Shown one piece after another: positions 18,229 through 26,803 of a stretch of DNA of 64,000 nt. The stretch covers positions 992,001 to 1,056,000 of the forward strand of contig OZ255710.1 of NCBI GenBank assembly GCA_965277105.1, given 5' to 3'. The first letter of the stretch is position 1; the number at the start of each line of letters is the position of its first letter. The DNA is from CAXSBA01 sp965277105. GTDB lineage: Bacteria; Spirochaetota; UBA12135; COTS27; CAXSBA01. The notes under the pieces were generated by a model that saw only the letters and a program-made list of their open reading frames with translations, was not told the origin of the DNA and made no database searches. The position numbers were made by a program, and so were the translations under genes.

Positions 18229-19247
18229 TTTGGTTCGTCTTCTTTTTTGTTGGCTTCGTTGTCGCTACTTTCATTACGAGAATTTATTTCATCATTGTTA
18301 TCCTGTTCTTTATCTTGGGTTAAAACCCTAAAGACATCTTCCAAACTTTCTTCTTTTTGGTTGAAATTAATAATCTGTAAATCAGTATTTTTTAATAAGG
18401 CAAATATTTCATTACGAAGGTCTTTATCCCCAGCATAACGAATAGTAACTAAAATATTTTCTTGCTTTTTTTCTTCATCAATTTTTTCAATCGCAAAATT
18501 ACTTTTTAAATTTTCGCTAAAAGCATCTAACTGCTCCCTTATTTCATTACTAAATTGAATAACAATCGTTTTCCTATTTCCAAGCTGACTCTTTAGTCCT
18601 TCTAACGGGTTATCTGCTACTATTTTACCTCGATTGATAATAATGATCCTATCACAAGTAGCTTCTACTTCACTTAAAATATGCGAGGACAAAATCACCG
18701 TTTTGGTTTCTCCAATTTTTTTTATAAGCTTACGAATTTCAATAATCTGATTAGGATCTAAACCAGAAGTTGGCTCATCTAAAATAAGGATTTGCGGGTC
18801 TCCCATAAGCGCGTGGGCTAAGCCGACTCGCTGCTTGTACCCCTTTGACAAAGCATTAATATTTTTATAGGCAACATCGTTAAGGCTACATAAATCAATA
18901 AGTTCTTTAATCCTTGATTTCTGCTCAGTTAAAGGAAGTTCGCGAATACGGGCAATAAAAACTAAGTAATCATAAACCATCATATCTCCATACAATGGAG
19001 CCGACTCGGGAAGATACCCAATTTTTTTCTTCGCTAATAAAGGATCTTCATCTATGTACGTGTCGGCTACTTTAACCCTACCAGAAGTAGGAGATAAGTA
19101 ACCACAGATAGTTCTAATGGTCGTACTTTTCCCTGCTCCATTAGGCCCTAAAAGGCCGATTACTTCTCCTCTATTAATAGTTAAGGAAATGTTATCAACT
19201 GCTTTAAAGTCTTGATAGTACTTTACTAAATTTTCTATAACAATCAT
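18225..19247 (-). CDS. ABC transporter ATP-binding protein (GldA-like)
   Basis: The 340-residue ATPase has Walker A 'GLLGPNGAGKSTTIRTI' (about residues 33-49), signature 'LSKGYKQRVGLAHAL' (about 134-148), Walker B 'ILILDEPTSGLDP' and the switch histidine in 'ILSSHILSE'. After the ATPase domain there is a regulatory region and an acidic C-terminal tail rich in Asp, Asn and Glu. It is the first gene of a minus-strand operon with permease, GldG-like and DUF4340 genes. A 159-base divergent region separates it from the plus-strand genes. Confidence 0.94.
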   Translation of the reverse strand: MIVIENLVKYYQDFKAVDNISLTINRGEVIGLLGPNGAGKSTTIRTICGYLSPTSGRVKVADTYIDEDPLLAKKKIGYLPESAPLYGDMMVYDYLVFIARIRELPLTEQKSRIKELIDLCSLNDVAYKNINALSKGYKQRVGLAHALMGDPQILILDEPTSGLDPNQIIEIRKLIKKIGETKTVILSSHILSEVEATCDRIIIINRGKIVADNPLEGLKSQLGNRKTIVIQFSNEIREQLDAFSENLKSNFAIEKIDEEKKQENILVTIRYAGDKDLRNEIFALLKNTDLQIINFNQKEESLEDVFRVLTQDKEQDNNDEINSRNESSDNEANKKEDEPK

Positions 19248-19328
19248 ATTTTTTTAATATTTTGAATAATTATAATATATCTTTATATATATTTTATAAG
19301 GAAAACAGATTTTTTAAATTTAAATTTT

Positions 19329-19358
19329 TTGAATTTTTTCACTATTTTACATTATAAT
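19329..19358 (+). promoter_or_regulatory. Promoter of the small membrane protein/dCMP deaminase genes
   Basis: TTGAAT at 19329-19334 and TATAAT at 19353-19358 are separated by 18 bases, a good sigma-70-like match. It points toward the genes starting at 19407 and 19649. Confidence 0.6.
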
Positions 19359-19406
19359 GTTTTTCAGCGTAAAAGAATGCATTAACTAAAAATGGATTAA
19401 TTAAAA

Positions 19407-19631
19407 TTGGATTTCAACACACTTATACTTAACCTAACTAATCTTTTCTCTTTCACGCTTACCCTTTCTCTTACTTTATCCTTAGGAGTTCTACTCGCTC
19501 ATTTACAAAAACAAAAAAAAACACTCCCCTATTCTTTCAAAAAAAAATTATTTTTCTTTCTAAAAAATTTTGCACTTATCTTTTCAGGTTTAATGATTAT
19601 TATTACCGTACTATTACTTACCGTTAGATAA
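19407..19631 (+). CDS. Small two-segment membrane protein
   Basis: This 74-residue ORF uses TTG at 19407 and encodes two hydrophobic segments (about residues 8-32 and 50-72) split by a Lys-rich loop ('LQKQKKTLPYSFKKK'). I do not recognise a family. It lies between a good promoter and the dCMP deaminase gene, 17 bases before the latter, which supports expression. The start codon is uncertain because no ATG is present near the beginning. Confidence 0.5.
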   Translation: MDFNTLILNLTNLFSFTLTLSLTLSLGVLLAHLQKQKKTLPYSFKKKLFFFLKNFALIFSGLMIIITVLLLTVR

Positions 19632-19648
19632 TATTAAACAAGCCACTT

Positions 19649-20167
19649 ATGACCAGTAATCACAACTACCCTATTAAAGATTTTAATGAATACTATATGC
19701 ATGTCGCAATAGCCGTGAGGATGCGAGCCAACTGCAAGGGAAGAAAAGTGGGGGCAGTTTTAGTAAAAGAAAACCGAATAATTTCTACCGGATACAATGG
19801 CACCCCAGAAGGATATAAAAACTGCCTAGATGGAGGTTGTGCTAGATGCAATAAGCGAGATAAACTAAAAGGGCAATACGACATTTGCATCTGCGTTCAT
19901 GCTGAGCAGAATGCTTTAATTACCGCAGCCCGTTTCGGATTAGCTACTGCTGGGGCTACCATCTATTCGACCATTCGCCCTTGTTTTAACTGCACCAAAG
20001 AATTACTCCAAGCAGGGATAAAAAAAGTTTATTACCTTTATGAACTAGGAGCTCCCCATCCTGATCCAGACATCCATAATATGTATGAAGAAATCCAAGA
20101 TAAATTTGATATCATTAAAAAAATGGAGGTACATGACCCCTATAAGAAATGGGCAATGGGAAAATAA
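19649..20167 (+). CDS. comEB: dCMP deaminase / ComEB-like cytidine deaminase family protein
   Basis: The 172-residue protein has the zinc site of deoxycytidylate deaminases: His and catalytic Glu in 'CVHAEQNALITAA', and the cysteine pair in 'PCFNCTKELLQAG'. An additional cysteine/histidine-rich segment ('LDGGCARCNK') is typical of dCMP deaminases. The enzyme makes dUMP from dCMP, feeding thymidylate synthesis. The N-terminal 'YMHVAIAVRMRANC' followed by 'RKVGAVLVKENRIISTGYNG' is also characteristic. It is followed after 12 bases by an HNH-like gene. Confidence 0.93.
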   Translation: MTSNHNYPIKDFNEYYMHVAIAVRMRANCKGRKVGAVLVKENRIISTGYNGTPEGYKNCLDGGCARCNKRDKLKGQYDICICVHAEQNALITAARFGLATAGATIYSTIRPCFNCTKELLQAGIKKVYYLYELGAPHPDPDIHNMYEEIQDKFDIIKKMEVHDPYKKWAMGK

Positions 20168-20179
20168 TTTTTTTAAAAC

Positions 20180-20626
20180 ATGGCTAGTAAATACGAAGTG
20201 CCAAATTTTTTAAAAGATAAAATCCTGCAAGAGATTTATACTAAATGGCTTACTAGTAAAGCAAAAGCTCAACACACAAGAGATAAAAAACGTTGGGGGA
20301 TAAAACATTCTTATAGTGATTATAAAAAAGCTATACATAAAGCAATTATAGAATCCCGAGGCCAAGATTTTTATACTAAAGAAAAACTTCACTGGCATTT
20401 GCTAGGAAAGTATAATAACAAAGCAGCAAAGCAAAATGGCTTAAACTACAAAAAACAATTTGCTTTATTACCAACATTAGACCACTACGACCCTCAGTTA
20501 AAAAATACTAATTTTGTTATTTGCTCTTGGCGAACTAATGATGCCAAAAACGATTTAAGCCACCAAGAGTTTGTTAAGCTATGTCAATTGGTGGTTGCCA
20601 AGAGTAAAAAAAAGCCTAGCAGGTAA
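20180..20626 (+). CDS. HNH-like putative endonuclease
   Basis: The 148-residue basic protein has no signal peptide. Its C-terminal half reads 'LPTLDHYDP', then 'FVICSWRTNDAKNDLSHQEF'. The arrangement Asp-His, a spaced Cys/Asn-containing strand and 'NDAKNDLS' resembles the beta-beta-alpha-metal core of HNH nucleases, although the usual zinc cysteine pairs are absent. Nuclease activity is inferred from this pattern only. The N-terminal half is Lys-rich and could bind DNA or RNA. It lies 12 bases after the deaminase gene. Confidence 0.5.
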   Translation: MASKYEVPNFLKDKILQEIYTKWLTSKAKAQHTRDKKRWGIKHSYSDYKKAIHKAIIESRGQDFYTKEKLHWHLLGKYNNKAAKQNGLNYKKQFALLPTLDHYDPQLKNTNFVICSWRTNDAKNDLSHQEFVKLCQLVVAKSKKKPSR

Positions 20627-20728
20627 TAAAAACTTTCTCTAAATCAAAAAAAATATATGAAATAAACTATGGGTCTAATTTATGTTATGCTTATAAGGTA
20701 AAAATTAAAAAAATTATTTAAAACAACT

Positions 20729-21544
20729 ATGTTTAAAAACATCCCCACTTTTGTCGTTAACCTGAAAAGAAGCACCGAAAGAAGAAAGTATATCGAAAAT
20801 CACCTTAAAAGCAAAAATATCCAATATGAACTCATCGAAGCCGTTGATGGTAAAACCCTCACTCAAGAGCAAATAAAAGCAGTGACTGGTAAAAAAGGAT
20901 TTATTGAACTTCAGCAACTTAACCAGGAATTTTGCTCTAATAATAATAAAGAGCTAATAACTATGACTAAAAGCACCATAGGTTGCGCTTTAAGCCACAT
21001 TAAAATTTTCAAACGAATCGTCAATGAAGCAATTCCCTACGCTTTAATCCTAGAAGACGATGCTATGATTGAAGATGGAATTGATAATGACTTCCTAGAT
21101 TCTCTGCCTATGAATTGGGACGTTTTGCTTTTGGGGTATCGGTTAAATCATGATGTCCCTCCTGATCCTGTTCCTTGTAGTTTTTGGGGAAGGTATAAAA
21201 AAAATAATTTTGTTATGGCTAAGCCAGTAAGAAAAAGGATGGTCTACTGCACTCATGGGTACATTGTTAGCCAGCAAGGGGCCAAGAGGCTACTAAAGCT
21301 AACTCACCCACTAGAAAAACCCATAGATCATTTAACCGGGGATAGAAGTTTAGTAAACCTCTTCATTTTTAAAAAACCAATTATTAGCTTGTCTTACACC
21401 CATGCTACTACTTCTACTATTTACCCCGAAAATTTTGGTGCTTTTGATAAAAGAGACACTAAAAAAACTAATTTTATAATTAAATTTATAAAAACCCTAA
21501 AAAAAATTAATTTTAAAATAATTTTTAGACAACTTTTACCTTAG
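20729..21544 (+). CDS. Glycosyltransferase family 25 protein, copy 1
   Basis: The 271-residue protein is a GT25-type transferase, the family of LPS/LOS galactosyl- and glucosyltransferases. It has 'FVVNLKRSTERRKYIENHL' at the N-terminus, 'GCALSHIKIFKRI' (about 85-97), the metal-binding 'LILEDDAMIEDG' (Glu109-Asp-Asp), 'WDVLLLGYR' and 'THGYIVSQQGAKRL'. The basic hydrophobic tail ends 'FRQLLP' and may bind the membrane. It is the first of four tandem copies. No sugar-nucleotide synthesis genes are nearby. Donor and acceptor are unknown. Confidence 0.92.
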   Translation: MFKNIPTFVVNLKRSTERRKYIENHLKSKNIQYELIEAVDGKTLTQEQIKAVTGKKGFIELQQLNQEFCSNNNKELITMTKSTIGCALSHIKIFKRIVNEAIPYALILEDDAMIEDGIDNDFLDSLPMNWDVLLLGYRLNHDVPPDPVPCSFWGRYKKNNFVMAKPVRKRMVYCTHGYIVSQQGAKRLLKLTHPLEKPIDHLTGDRSLVNLFIFKKPIISLSYTHATTSTIYPENFGAFDKRDTKKTNFIIKFIKTLKKINFKIIFRQLLP

Positions 21545-21602
21545 GATTCTAAAATAAGACAAAAAAACAATAACGGAAGAAATACAATATTAAGCATTAA
21601 AA

Positions 21603-21690
21603 TTAATAAACATTATATACTTGTTTAAATAAAATCGCCTGCTAATTCACCACTTAAACGGGAAATAAAGAAAACCTATGTTTAAAAATA
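21603..21690 (+). repeat. Upstream repeat of GT25 copy 2 (duplicated at 23554-23641)
   Basis: This stretch and 23554-23641 align without gaps at a constant offset of 1951 bases, with only a few mismatches. It covers the intergenic sequence and the first codons of the gene. The region contains 'TTGTTTAAATAAAATCGCC' and the ribosome-site region before ATG 21678. It is a copied control region, not shared by copies 1 and 3. Confidence 0.85.
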
Positions 21691-22415
21691 TCCCCACTTT
21701 TGTCGTTAACCTGAAAAGAAGCACCGAAAGAAGAAAATATATCGAAAATCACCTTAAAGATAAAAATATCCAATATGAACTAATAGAGGCAGTAGATAGA
21801 GAAAATCTAACAGAAGAACAAATAAGAAAAGTAGCTGATAAAGAGTGGGTTATCAAACTAAGCAGCCAACTTCCGCAAGTATTGAAAGGCATAATAGGCT
21901 GTGCCTTAAGTCATAAAAAGATTTTTAAACGAATTGTCAGTGAATCGCTACCTTATGCCTTAATCTTAGAAGACGATGCTTTAATTGAAGATGGGATTGA
22001 TAAAAACTTTCTAGATTCTCTTCCTATGAATTGGGACGTTTTACTTTTGGGATATCATCTTGATAACACAGAACCTGTACCACCTATTCCTTGTAGCTTT
22101 TGGGGAAGGTATAAAAAAGATAATTTCGTTATCGCTAAGCCAGTGAGAAAAGTTGCCGGTACTCACGGATATATTGTCAGCCAGCAAGGGGCTAAGAGAC
22201 TACTTCAATTAACTCAACCATTAAAAAAACCAATAGATGGTTATACCGGGGATAGAAAGTTAGTTAATTTATTTATTTTTAAAAAACCCATCATTAGAGT
22301 GAACTACACTTATGGTAATCATACCACCCTTGTCTCTACAAGTATTTCCGAAAAAAATAAAAACCCCCAGCCTAAAATAGATAGAAGCACCTCCTCCCCG
22401 AATAAGTCTTCCTAG
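21678..22415 (+). CDS. Glycosyltransferase family 25 protein, copy 2, altered C-terminus
   Basis: The 245-residue copy shares its first 26 residues with copy 1 and keeps 'GCALSHKKIFKRI', 'LILEDDALIEDG', 'WDVLLLGYH' and 'THGYIVSQQGAKRL'. The middle linker is shorter. After about residue 215 it diverges to a Ser/Pro/Asn-rich end. Downstream, 22444-22488 encodes 'FRLNIKFILRKLLP' plus a stop in another frame, which resembles the normal basic tail of the other copies. So the C-terminus has been displaced by indels. The catalytic core is intact, so activity is possible but membrane attachment may be lost. Confidence 0.88.
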   Translation: MFKNIPTFVVNLKRSTERRKYIENHLKDKNIQYELIEAVDRENLTEEQIRKVADKEWVIKLSSQLPQVLKGIIGCALSHKKIFKRIVSESLPYALILEDDALIEDGIDKNFLDSLPMNWDVLLLGYHLDNTEPVPPIPCSFWGRYKKDNFVIAKPVRKVAGTHGYIVSQQGAKRLLQLTQPLKKPIDGYTGDRKLVNLFIFKKPIIRVNYTYGNHTTLVSTSISEKNKNPQPKIDRSTSSPNKSS

Positions 22416-22443
22416 AAAACTGGCAAGAAAATGTATTGGCAAG

Positions 22444-22488
22444 TTTAGATTGAATATTAAATTTATATTAAGAAAACTTTTACCCTAA
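22444..22488 (+). pseudogene. Detached remnant of GT25 copy 2 C-terminal tail
   Basis: In the frame offset from copy 2, this segment translates to a basic hydrophobic tail ending 'RKLLP' and stop. It matches the pattern of the tails of copies 1, 3 and 4 ('RQLLP', 'RRFLP'). It has no start of its own. Confidence 0.6.
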
Positions 22489-22562
22489 TTGACTTTCGCA
22501 TATAATGATGCCTATGACTGAATAAAAATAATTATATTTGACTTAATCCGTAAAACTACATC

Positions 22563-23396
22563 ATGTTTAAAAACATCCGCATTTTTGTCGTTAACCTTAA
22601 AAGAAGCCCAAAAAGAAGAGAGTATATAGAAAATCACCTTAAAAGTAAGCATATCCAATATGAACTCATAGAGGCAGTGGATGGTAAAAAACTCACCCAA
22701 AAACAAATAGAAGCAGTAACAACTGTCAAAGAAGAGAGCAGTGAAATTCAACGAATGAATAAAACTTATGCTAATAATAAAATGGTTTTGAATAAAGGCA
22801 CTATAGGTTGTGCTTTAAGCCACATTAAAATTTTCAAACGAATTATCAGTGAATCGCTACCTTATGCTTTAATACTAGAAGACGATGCTCTAATTGAAGA
22901 TGGGATTGATAATGATTTCCTAGACTCTCTGCCTATGAATTGGGACGTTTTACTTTTAGGGTATCGGATTAATAATAATCTTCCCCCAGAACCTGCTCTT
23001 TGTAGTTTTTGGAGAAGGTATAAAAAAGATAATTTCGTTATCGCTAAGCCAGCAATAAAATTATTGCTTTATGGCACTCATGGGTACATTGTTAGCCAGC
23101 AAGGGGCCAAGAGGCTACTAAAATTAACTCACCCATTAGAAAAACCAATAGATTGGTGCACTGGAGATAGAAGTTTAGTGGATCTCTTCATTTTTAAAAA
23201 ACCAATTATTGAATTAAACTGGACCCATGCTAATAATTCTACTATTTTCCCTCAAATTTTTAGTAAAAGAAATAGCATAAAGGAAATTAGTTTTATAAAA
23301 ATTCTAAAAAGAAATACTTTTAAAAGTATTCTTGTTAAAATTGCACTTATTATGCTTAGAAAAATTCTAAATATGATCAGAAGGTTTTTGCCCTAG
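22563..23396 (+). CDS. Glycosyltransferase family 25 protein, copy 3
   Basis: The 277-residue copy has all GT25 motifs: 'FVVNLKRSPKRREYIENHL', 'GCALSHIKIFKRI', 'LILEDDALIEDG', 'WDVLLLGYRIN' and 'THGYIVSQQGAKRL'. The tail ends 'IRRFLP'. Bases about 22943-23110 are almost identical to copy 4 (24026-24193), including 'RINNNLPPEPA' and 'AIKLLLYG', while its upstream region is unlike copies 2 and 4. This argues for recombination between copies. Differences in the substrate loop suggest altered acceptor or donor choice, which is inference. Confidence 0.92.
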   Translation: MFKNIRIFVVNLKRSPKRREYIENHLKSKHIQYELIEAVDGKKLTQKQIEAVTTVKEESSEIQRMNKTYANNKMVLNKGTIGCALSHIKIFKRIISESLPYALILEDDALIEDGIDNDFLDSLPMNWDVLLLGYRINNNLPPEPALCSFWRRYKKDNFVIAKPAIKLLLYGTHGYIVSQQGAKRLLKLTHPLEKPIDWCTGDRSLVDLFIFKKPIIELNWTHANNSTIFPQIFSKRNSIKEISFIKILKRNTFKSILVKIALIMLRKILNMIRRFLP

Positions 23397-23553
23397 TGTT
23401 ATTCCAAAAAAAACCGATAGGCCTATTCAAAAAAAACCTGCTGTCTATTTGTCAATTCGCTTGAAAATAAATATAAAGATAATGAGATTTTCCCTCAAAA
23501 ATAATTCTACTCAAAAATTCTCCACAGCCTAGTCCAAAAGAGGTACTATTAAT

Positions 23554-23641
23554 TTAATAAATATTGTATGCTTGTTTAAATAAAATCGCCTGCTAATTCA
23601 CCACTTAAACAGAAAATAAAGAAAACCTATGTTTAAAAATA
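23554..23641 (+). repeat. Upstream repeat of GT25 copy 4 (duplicate of 21603-21690)
   Basis: This is the second copy of the control region described for 21603-21690, ending in the first codons of copy 4. The near identity compared with the more diverged coding parts suggests recent copying or selection. Confidence 0.85.
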
Positions 23642-24483
23642 TCCCTACTTTTGTTATTAATCTTAAAAGAAGCTCAGAAAGAAGAAAGTATATAGAAAAT
23701 CATCTTAAAAGCAAGAACATCCAATATGAACTCATAGAGGCAGTGGATGGTAAAAAATTCACCCAAAAACAAATAGAGGCAGTAACTAATGAAGAAGGTA
23801 TTAATACAATTCAAAGATATAATCAAGGCTATAATCCTAGTAACGACAAAAAAAAGACGATAGCCCTGACTAGAGGTACCCTCGGCTGTGCTTTAAGCCA
23901 CATTCAAATTTTCAAACGAATCGTCAATCAGTCATTACCTTATGCTTTAATCTTAGAAGACGATGCTCTAATTGAAGATGGTTTTGACAATGATTTTTTA
24001 GATTCCCTTCCTCAAAGTTGGGACGTTTTACTTTTAGGCTATCGGATTAATAATAATCTTCCCCCAGAACCTGCTCCTTGTAGTTTTTGGAGAAGATATA
24101 AAAAAGATAATTTCGTTATCGCTAAGCCAGCAATAAAATTATTGCTTTATGGCACTCATGGGTACATTGTTAGCCAGCAAGGGGCCAATAGGCTACTAAA
24201 GTTAACTCACCCACTAAAAAGAGCAATAGATTGGTACACTGGAAATAGAAATTTAGTCGATCTCTTTATTTTCAAAAAGCCAATTATTAAATTAAGTTAC
24301 TCTTATGCTAGTGATTCCACTATCACCCCTCAATTTTCTTTTACTGAAAAAACCTTTACTAAAGAAGAAAAATTTAGTTTTATAAAAATTCTAAAAAGAA
24401 ATAGTTTTAAAAGTATTCTTGTTAAAGCTAAATTCGTTATACTTAGAAAGCTTCTAATTGTGTTTAGGAGATTTTTACCTTAG
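23629..24483 (+). CDS. Glycosyltransferase family 25 protein, copy 4
   Basis: The 284-residue copy starts 'MFKNIPTFVINLKRSSERRK' and keeps 'GCALSHIQIFKRI', 'LILEDDALIEDG', 'WDVLLLGYRIN' and 'THGYIVSQQGANRL'. It has the longest linker before the GCALSH motif and a basic tail ending 'FRRFLP'. The central part is nearly identical at DNA level to copy 3 and the upstream region to copy 2, so it is a mosaic. A possible terminator follows at 24615-24650. Confidence 0.92.
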   Translation: MFKNIPTFVINLKRSSERRKYIENHLKSKNIQYELIEAVDGKKFTQKQIEAVTNEEGINTIQRYNQGYNPSNDKKKTIALTRGTLGCALSHIQIFKRIVNQSLPYALILEDDALIEDGFDNDFLDSLPQSWDVLLLGYRINNNLPPEPAPCSFWRRYKKDNFVIAKPAIKLLLYGTHGYIVSQQGANRLLKLTHPLKRAIDWYTGNRNLVDLFIFKKPIIKLSYSYASDSTITPQFSFTEKTFTKEEKFSFIKILKRNSFKSILVKAKFVILRKLLIVFRRFLP

Positions 24484-24614
24484 TAACCTAAAAAGCTAAA
24501 AGAAAATTTTTAAGCCTCTAAAAATTTAATACTTCACTACTTTGCCATAAGATAATTCATCGTCCCCTATAAGTTTATTTTTTATAACACTAAAATTAGT
24601 ATAAAGTGTGATGC

Positions 24615-24650
24615 GGGTTAGTTTTTAACTAGACGAACCCTAATTTTTTT
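24615..24650 (+). terminator. Possible terminator after the GT25 array
   Basis: GGGTT (24615-24619) pairs with AACCC (24636-24640), with a nested AGTT/AACT pair inside, and a T-rich run at 24644-24650 follows. The stem is imperfect, so confidence is moderate. Confidence 0.4.
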
Positions 24651-24734
24651 AAGGATAATCCAACAAAAAAGCACTTTCATTTGATTTTTTTCTTTTTGGA
24701 ATTATATTCTTTATGGTAAGATTATCTCTAAACT

Positions 24735-24808
24735 GCGGGAGTAGCTCAGTTGGCTAGAGCATCTGCTTGCCATGCAGAATGTCGCGGGTTCGAATCCCGT
24801 TTCCCGCT
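24735..24808 (+). tRNA. tRNA-Gly (GCC)
   Basis: A full cloverleaf is visible. The acceptor stem is GCGGGAG with TTCCCGC, the D-arm contains AGCTCAGTTGG, and the anticodon stem TCTGC/GCAGA encloses TTGCCAT with anticodon GCC. The T-loop is GGTTCGAATCC. The discriminator is T, as expected for bacterial glycine tRNAs. Confidence 0.95.
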
Positions 24809-24866
24809 CATTTTAGCAGGTAATTTTAAAAAACTAAACAAAAATAATAGACTATTTAGATAATAA

Positions 24867-26189
24867 ATGGAATTTAAACAAAAAGTAAAAGACTTAGAAA
24901 ATCATCAAACAGAAATTGAACTGGAAATCCCTTACGCGGAAATTGAAAAAGAATTTGCTAAAAAAACCGCAAAATATTCTAAGCTAGTGCAGCTACCCGG
25001 TTTTAGAAAAGGGAAAGTCCCTAAGAGCATAGTTGTCAACCGATTTTCTGCTTCCTTAAAAAGTGAAACCTTGGAAAGCATTTTAGGGAACGCGGTAAAA
25101 GAAATCAATCAAGATAAAACCATTGATATTTATGGGGATGTGCAATTAAAAAAAGACAGTAAAATCGATTATCCTGAACAAAAACCATTAGTCGTTCACT
25201 TGGTTGCTTCTAAAAAACCAGACTGCGAAATAAAAAAGCTCCATGGTTTAGATTTTGAAGAGCAAAATCTAAGCGTCAAAGAAGAGCATTATCAAAAGTT
25301 AAAAGATAGAATTTTAGAAACCAATGGGACTTTAGAAGACTCTCTTGAAGAAAATTTCAAAATAAAAGACATTATTAATGCTGATGTGGAATTTGAAAAG
25401 GAGCTCGAAAAATTTAACTTAAAAAATCATTCTTTCTATTTTACTAAAGAAAGCGAAGGGGCTATTCCCGATTACCTTAATTACTTTTATTCTGCCCTAC
25501 TCCCTTTGAAAAAGCAAGAAGAAAAAGAGGTGCTAATTGATTTTCCGGAAACAACGAAAATAGAAGAACTAAAAAATAAAAAAGCCAAGGTAAAAGTAAA
25601 AATCCATTCTATCAAAAGATTAAAGAAAGCAGAAATCAATGAAGACTTTTTAAAAAAAGTTAATGCTACTAGCGAAGAAGATTTTGATAAAAACTTAAAA
25701 GATCATCTAACTAGCCTAGCCAAAGAGAAGGTTAAGGAGCTGAAAGAAAATAGTATTTTGAATGCCATCAAAAAAAATACCGAGTTTAAAATCCCCGAAA
25801 TATTTTATGATAATTACCTTGCCATGACCTGGAATGAACAGAGGAATACCTATAAGCAACTAAACCTCCCCGAAGAGCCACCGGCCGAGTGGAAAGCAAG
25901 GGCTAGAGAAGATATTCAAAAAAAAATCGAGGGCCAACTGATTATTAATAAAATTAAAGAGAAGCAGGAAATCAATGTAGGCGAAGAAGAAATGCAGAGT
26001 GAAATAAAAAAGTTAGCGGGAAAAAGCAAGAAAGATGAAAAAGAATTTCGTAGAGAAATTATTAAAAGTGGGGATTATACGAAGATTAAGGACAATTTAA
26101 TTATTGACAAAGTATTTAATTACCTTTATCTTAAAAATAATCTCATCAAAAAAGGGGACTTTCCAGTGGAAAGCCTCATTAACAATTAA
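24867..26189 (+). CDS. tig: Trigger factor (ribosome-associated chaperone and prolyl isomerase)
   Basis: Trigger factor binds the ribosome exit tunnel and shields nascent chains. The 440-residue protein has the N-terminal ribosome-binding domain with the signature 'PGFRKGKVPKSIV' (about residues 45-57), then a central FKBP-like domain, and a long Lys/Glu-rich helical C-terminal domain ending near 'YLYLKNNLI'. The position right before clpP-clpX is the usual gene order. The central isomerase domain is diverged; I cannot confirm isomerase activity. Confidence 0.94.
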   Translation: MEFKQKVKDLENHQTEIELEIPYAEIEKEFAKKTAKYSKLVQLPGFRKGKVPKSIVVNRFSASLKSETLESILGNAVKEINQDKTIDIYGDVQLKKDSKIDYPEQKPLVVHLVASKKPDCEIKKLHGLDFEEQNLSVKEEHYQKLKDRILETNGTLEDSLEENFKIKDIINADVEFEKELEKFNLKNHSFYFTKESEGAIPDYLNYFYSALLPLKKQEEKEVLIDFPETTKIEELKNKKAKVKVKIHSIKRLKKAEINEDFLKKVNATSEEDFDKNLKDHLTSLAKEKVKELKENSILNAIKKNTEFKIPEIFYDNYLAMTWNEQRNTYKQLNLPEEPPAEWKARAREDIQKKIEGQLIINKIKEKQEINVGEEEMQSEIKKLAGKSKKDEKEFRREIIKSGDYTKIKDNLIIDKVFNYLYLKNNLIKKGDFPVESLINN

Positions 26190-26203
26190 AGGAGCAACAA
26201 GTT

Positions 26204-26785
26204 ATGGTAGTACCTTATGTTATCGAGCAAACCAACCGAGGGGAGCGAGTTTATGATATTTATTCTAGAATGCTAAAAGATAGGATCGTCTTTTTAACTG
26301 GAGAAGTAAATGATCTAGTCTCTAATTCAATTATCGCTCAGCTGTTATTTTTAGAGTCCCAAGACCCTGAAAAAGATATTTTCTTTTATATTAATAGCCC
26401 GGGAGGATCAGTATCTGCTGGACTAGCTATTTACGATACCATCCAATACATTAAAAGCGATGTGGCGACTGTCTGCATTGGGCAAGCAGCATCTATGGGA
26501 GCTTTTCTTTTAGCTAGTGGGACGAATAAAAAGCGCTATGCGACTCCACTTAGTAGGATTATGATTCACCAACCATTAGGTGGGATGCAAGGGCAAGCTA
26601 GCGATATTCAAATTCAAGCCAAAGAGATTCAAAGATATAAGGATTTGCTCAATCAAATCTTATCGAAAAGAACCGGGAAGAAACTAGAGAAAATAGAAAA
26701 AGATACTGATCGCGACTATTTTATGGACGCTAAAGAAGCCTTAGATTATGGGATTATCGACGAGATTATAGAAAAAAGAAAATAA
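26204..26785 (+). CDS. clpP: ATP-dependent Clp protease proteolytic subunit
   Basis: The 193-residue serine protease forms the tetradecameric chamber fed by ClpX. Catalytic residues are visible: Ser97 in 'GQAASMGAFLL', His122 in 'RIMIHQPLGG' and Asp171 in 'DTDRDYFM'. 'YINSPGGSVSAGLAIYDT' is the oxyanion-hole region. ATG 26204 has a good ribosome site (AAAGGAGC). It lies between tig and clpX on one strand with short gaps. Confidence 0.97.
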   Translation: MVVPYVIEQTNRGERVYDIYSRMLKDRIVFLTGEVNDLVSNSIIAQLLFLESQDPEKDIFFYINSPGGSVSAGLAIYDTIQYIKSDVATVCIGQAASMGAFLLASGTNKKRYATPLSRIMIHQPLGGMQGQASDIQIQAKEIQRYKDLLNQILSKRTGKKLEKIEKDTDRDYFMDAKEALDYGIIDEIIEKRK

Positions 26786-26803
26786 ATTTATTCATTTAAT
26801 CTT

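Noticed and set aside
23416..23425. ATAGGCCTAT palindrome between GT25 copies 3 and 4
   Set aside because: Ten bases only, with no matching element near the other copies.
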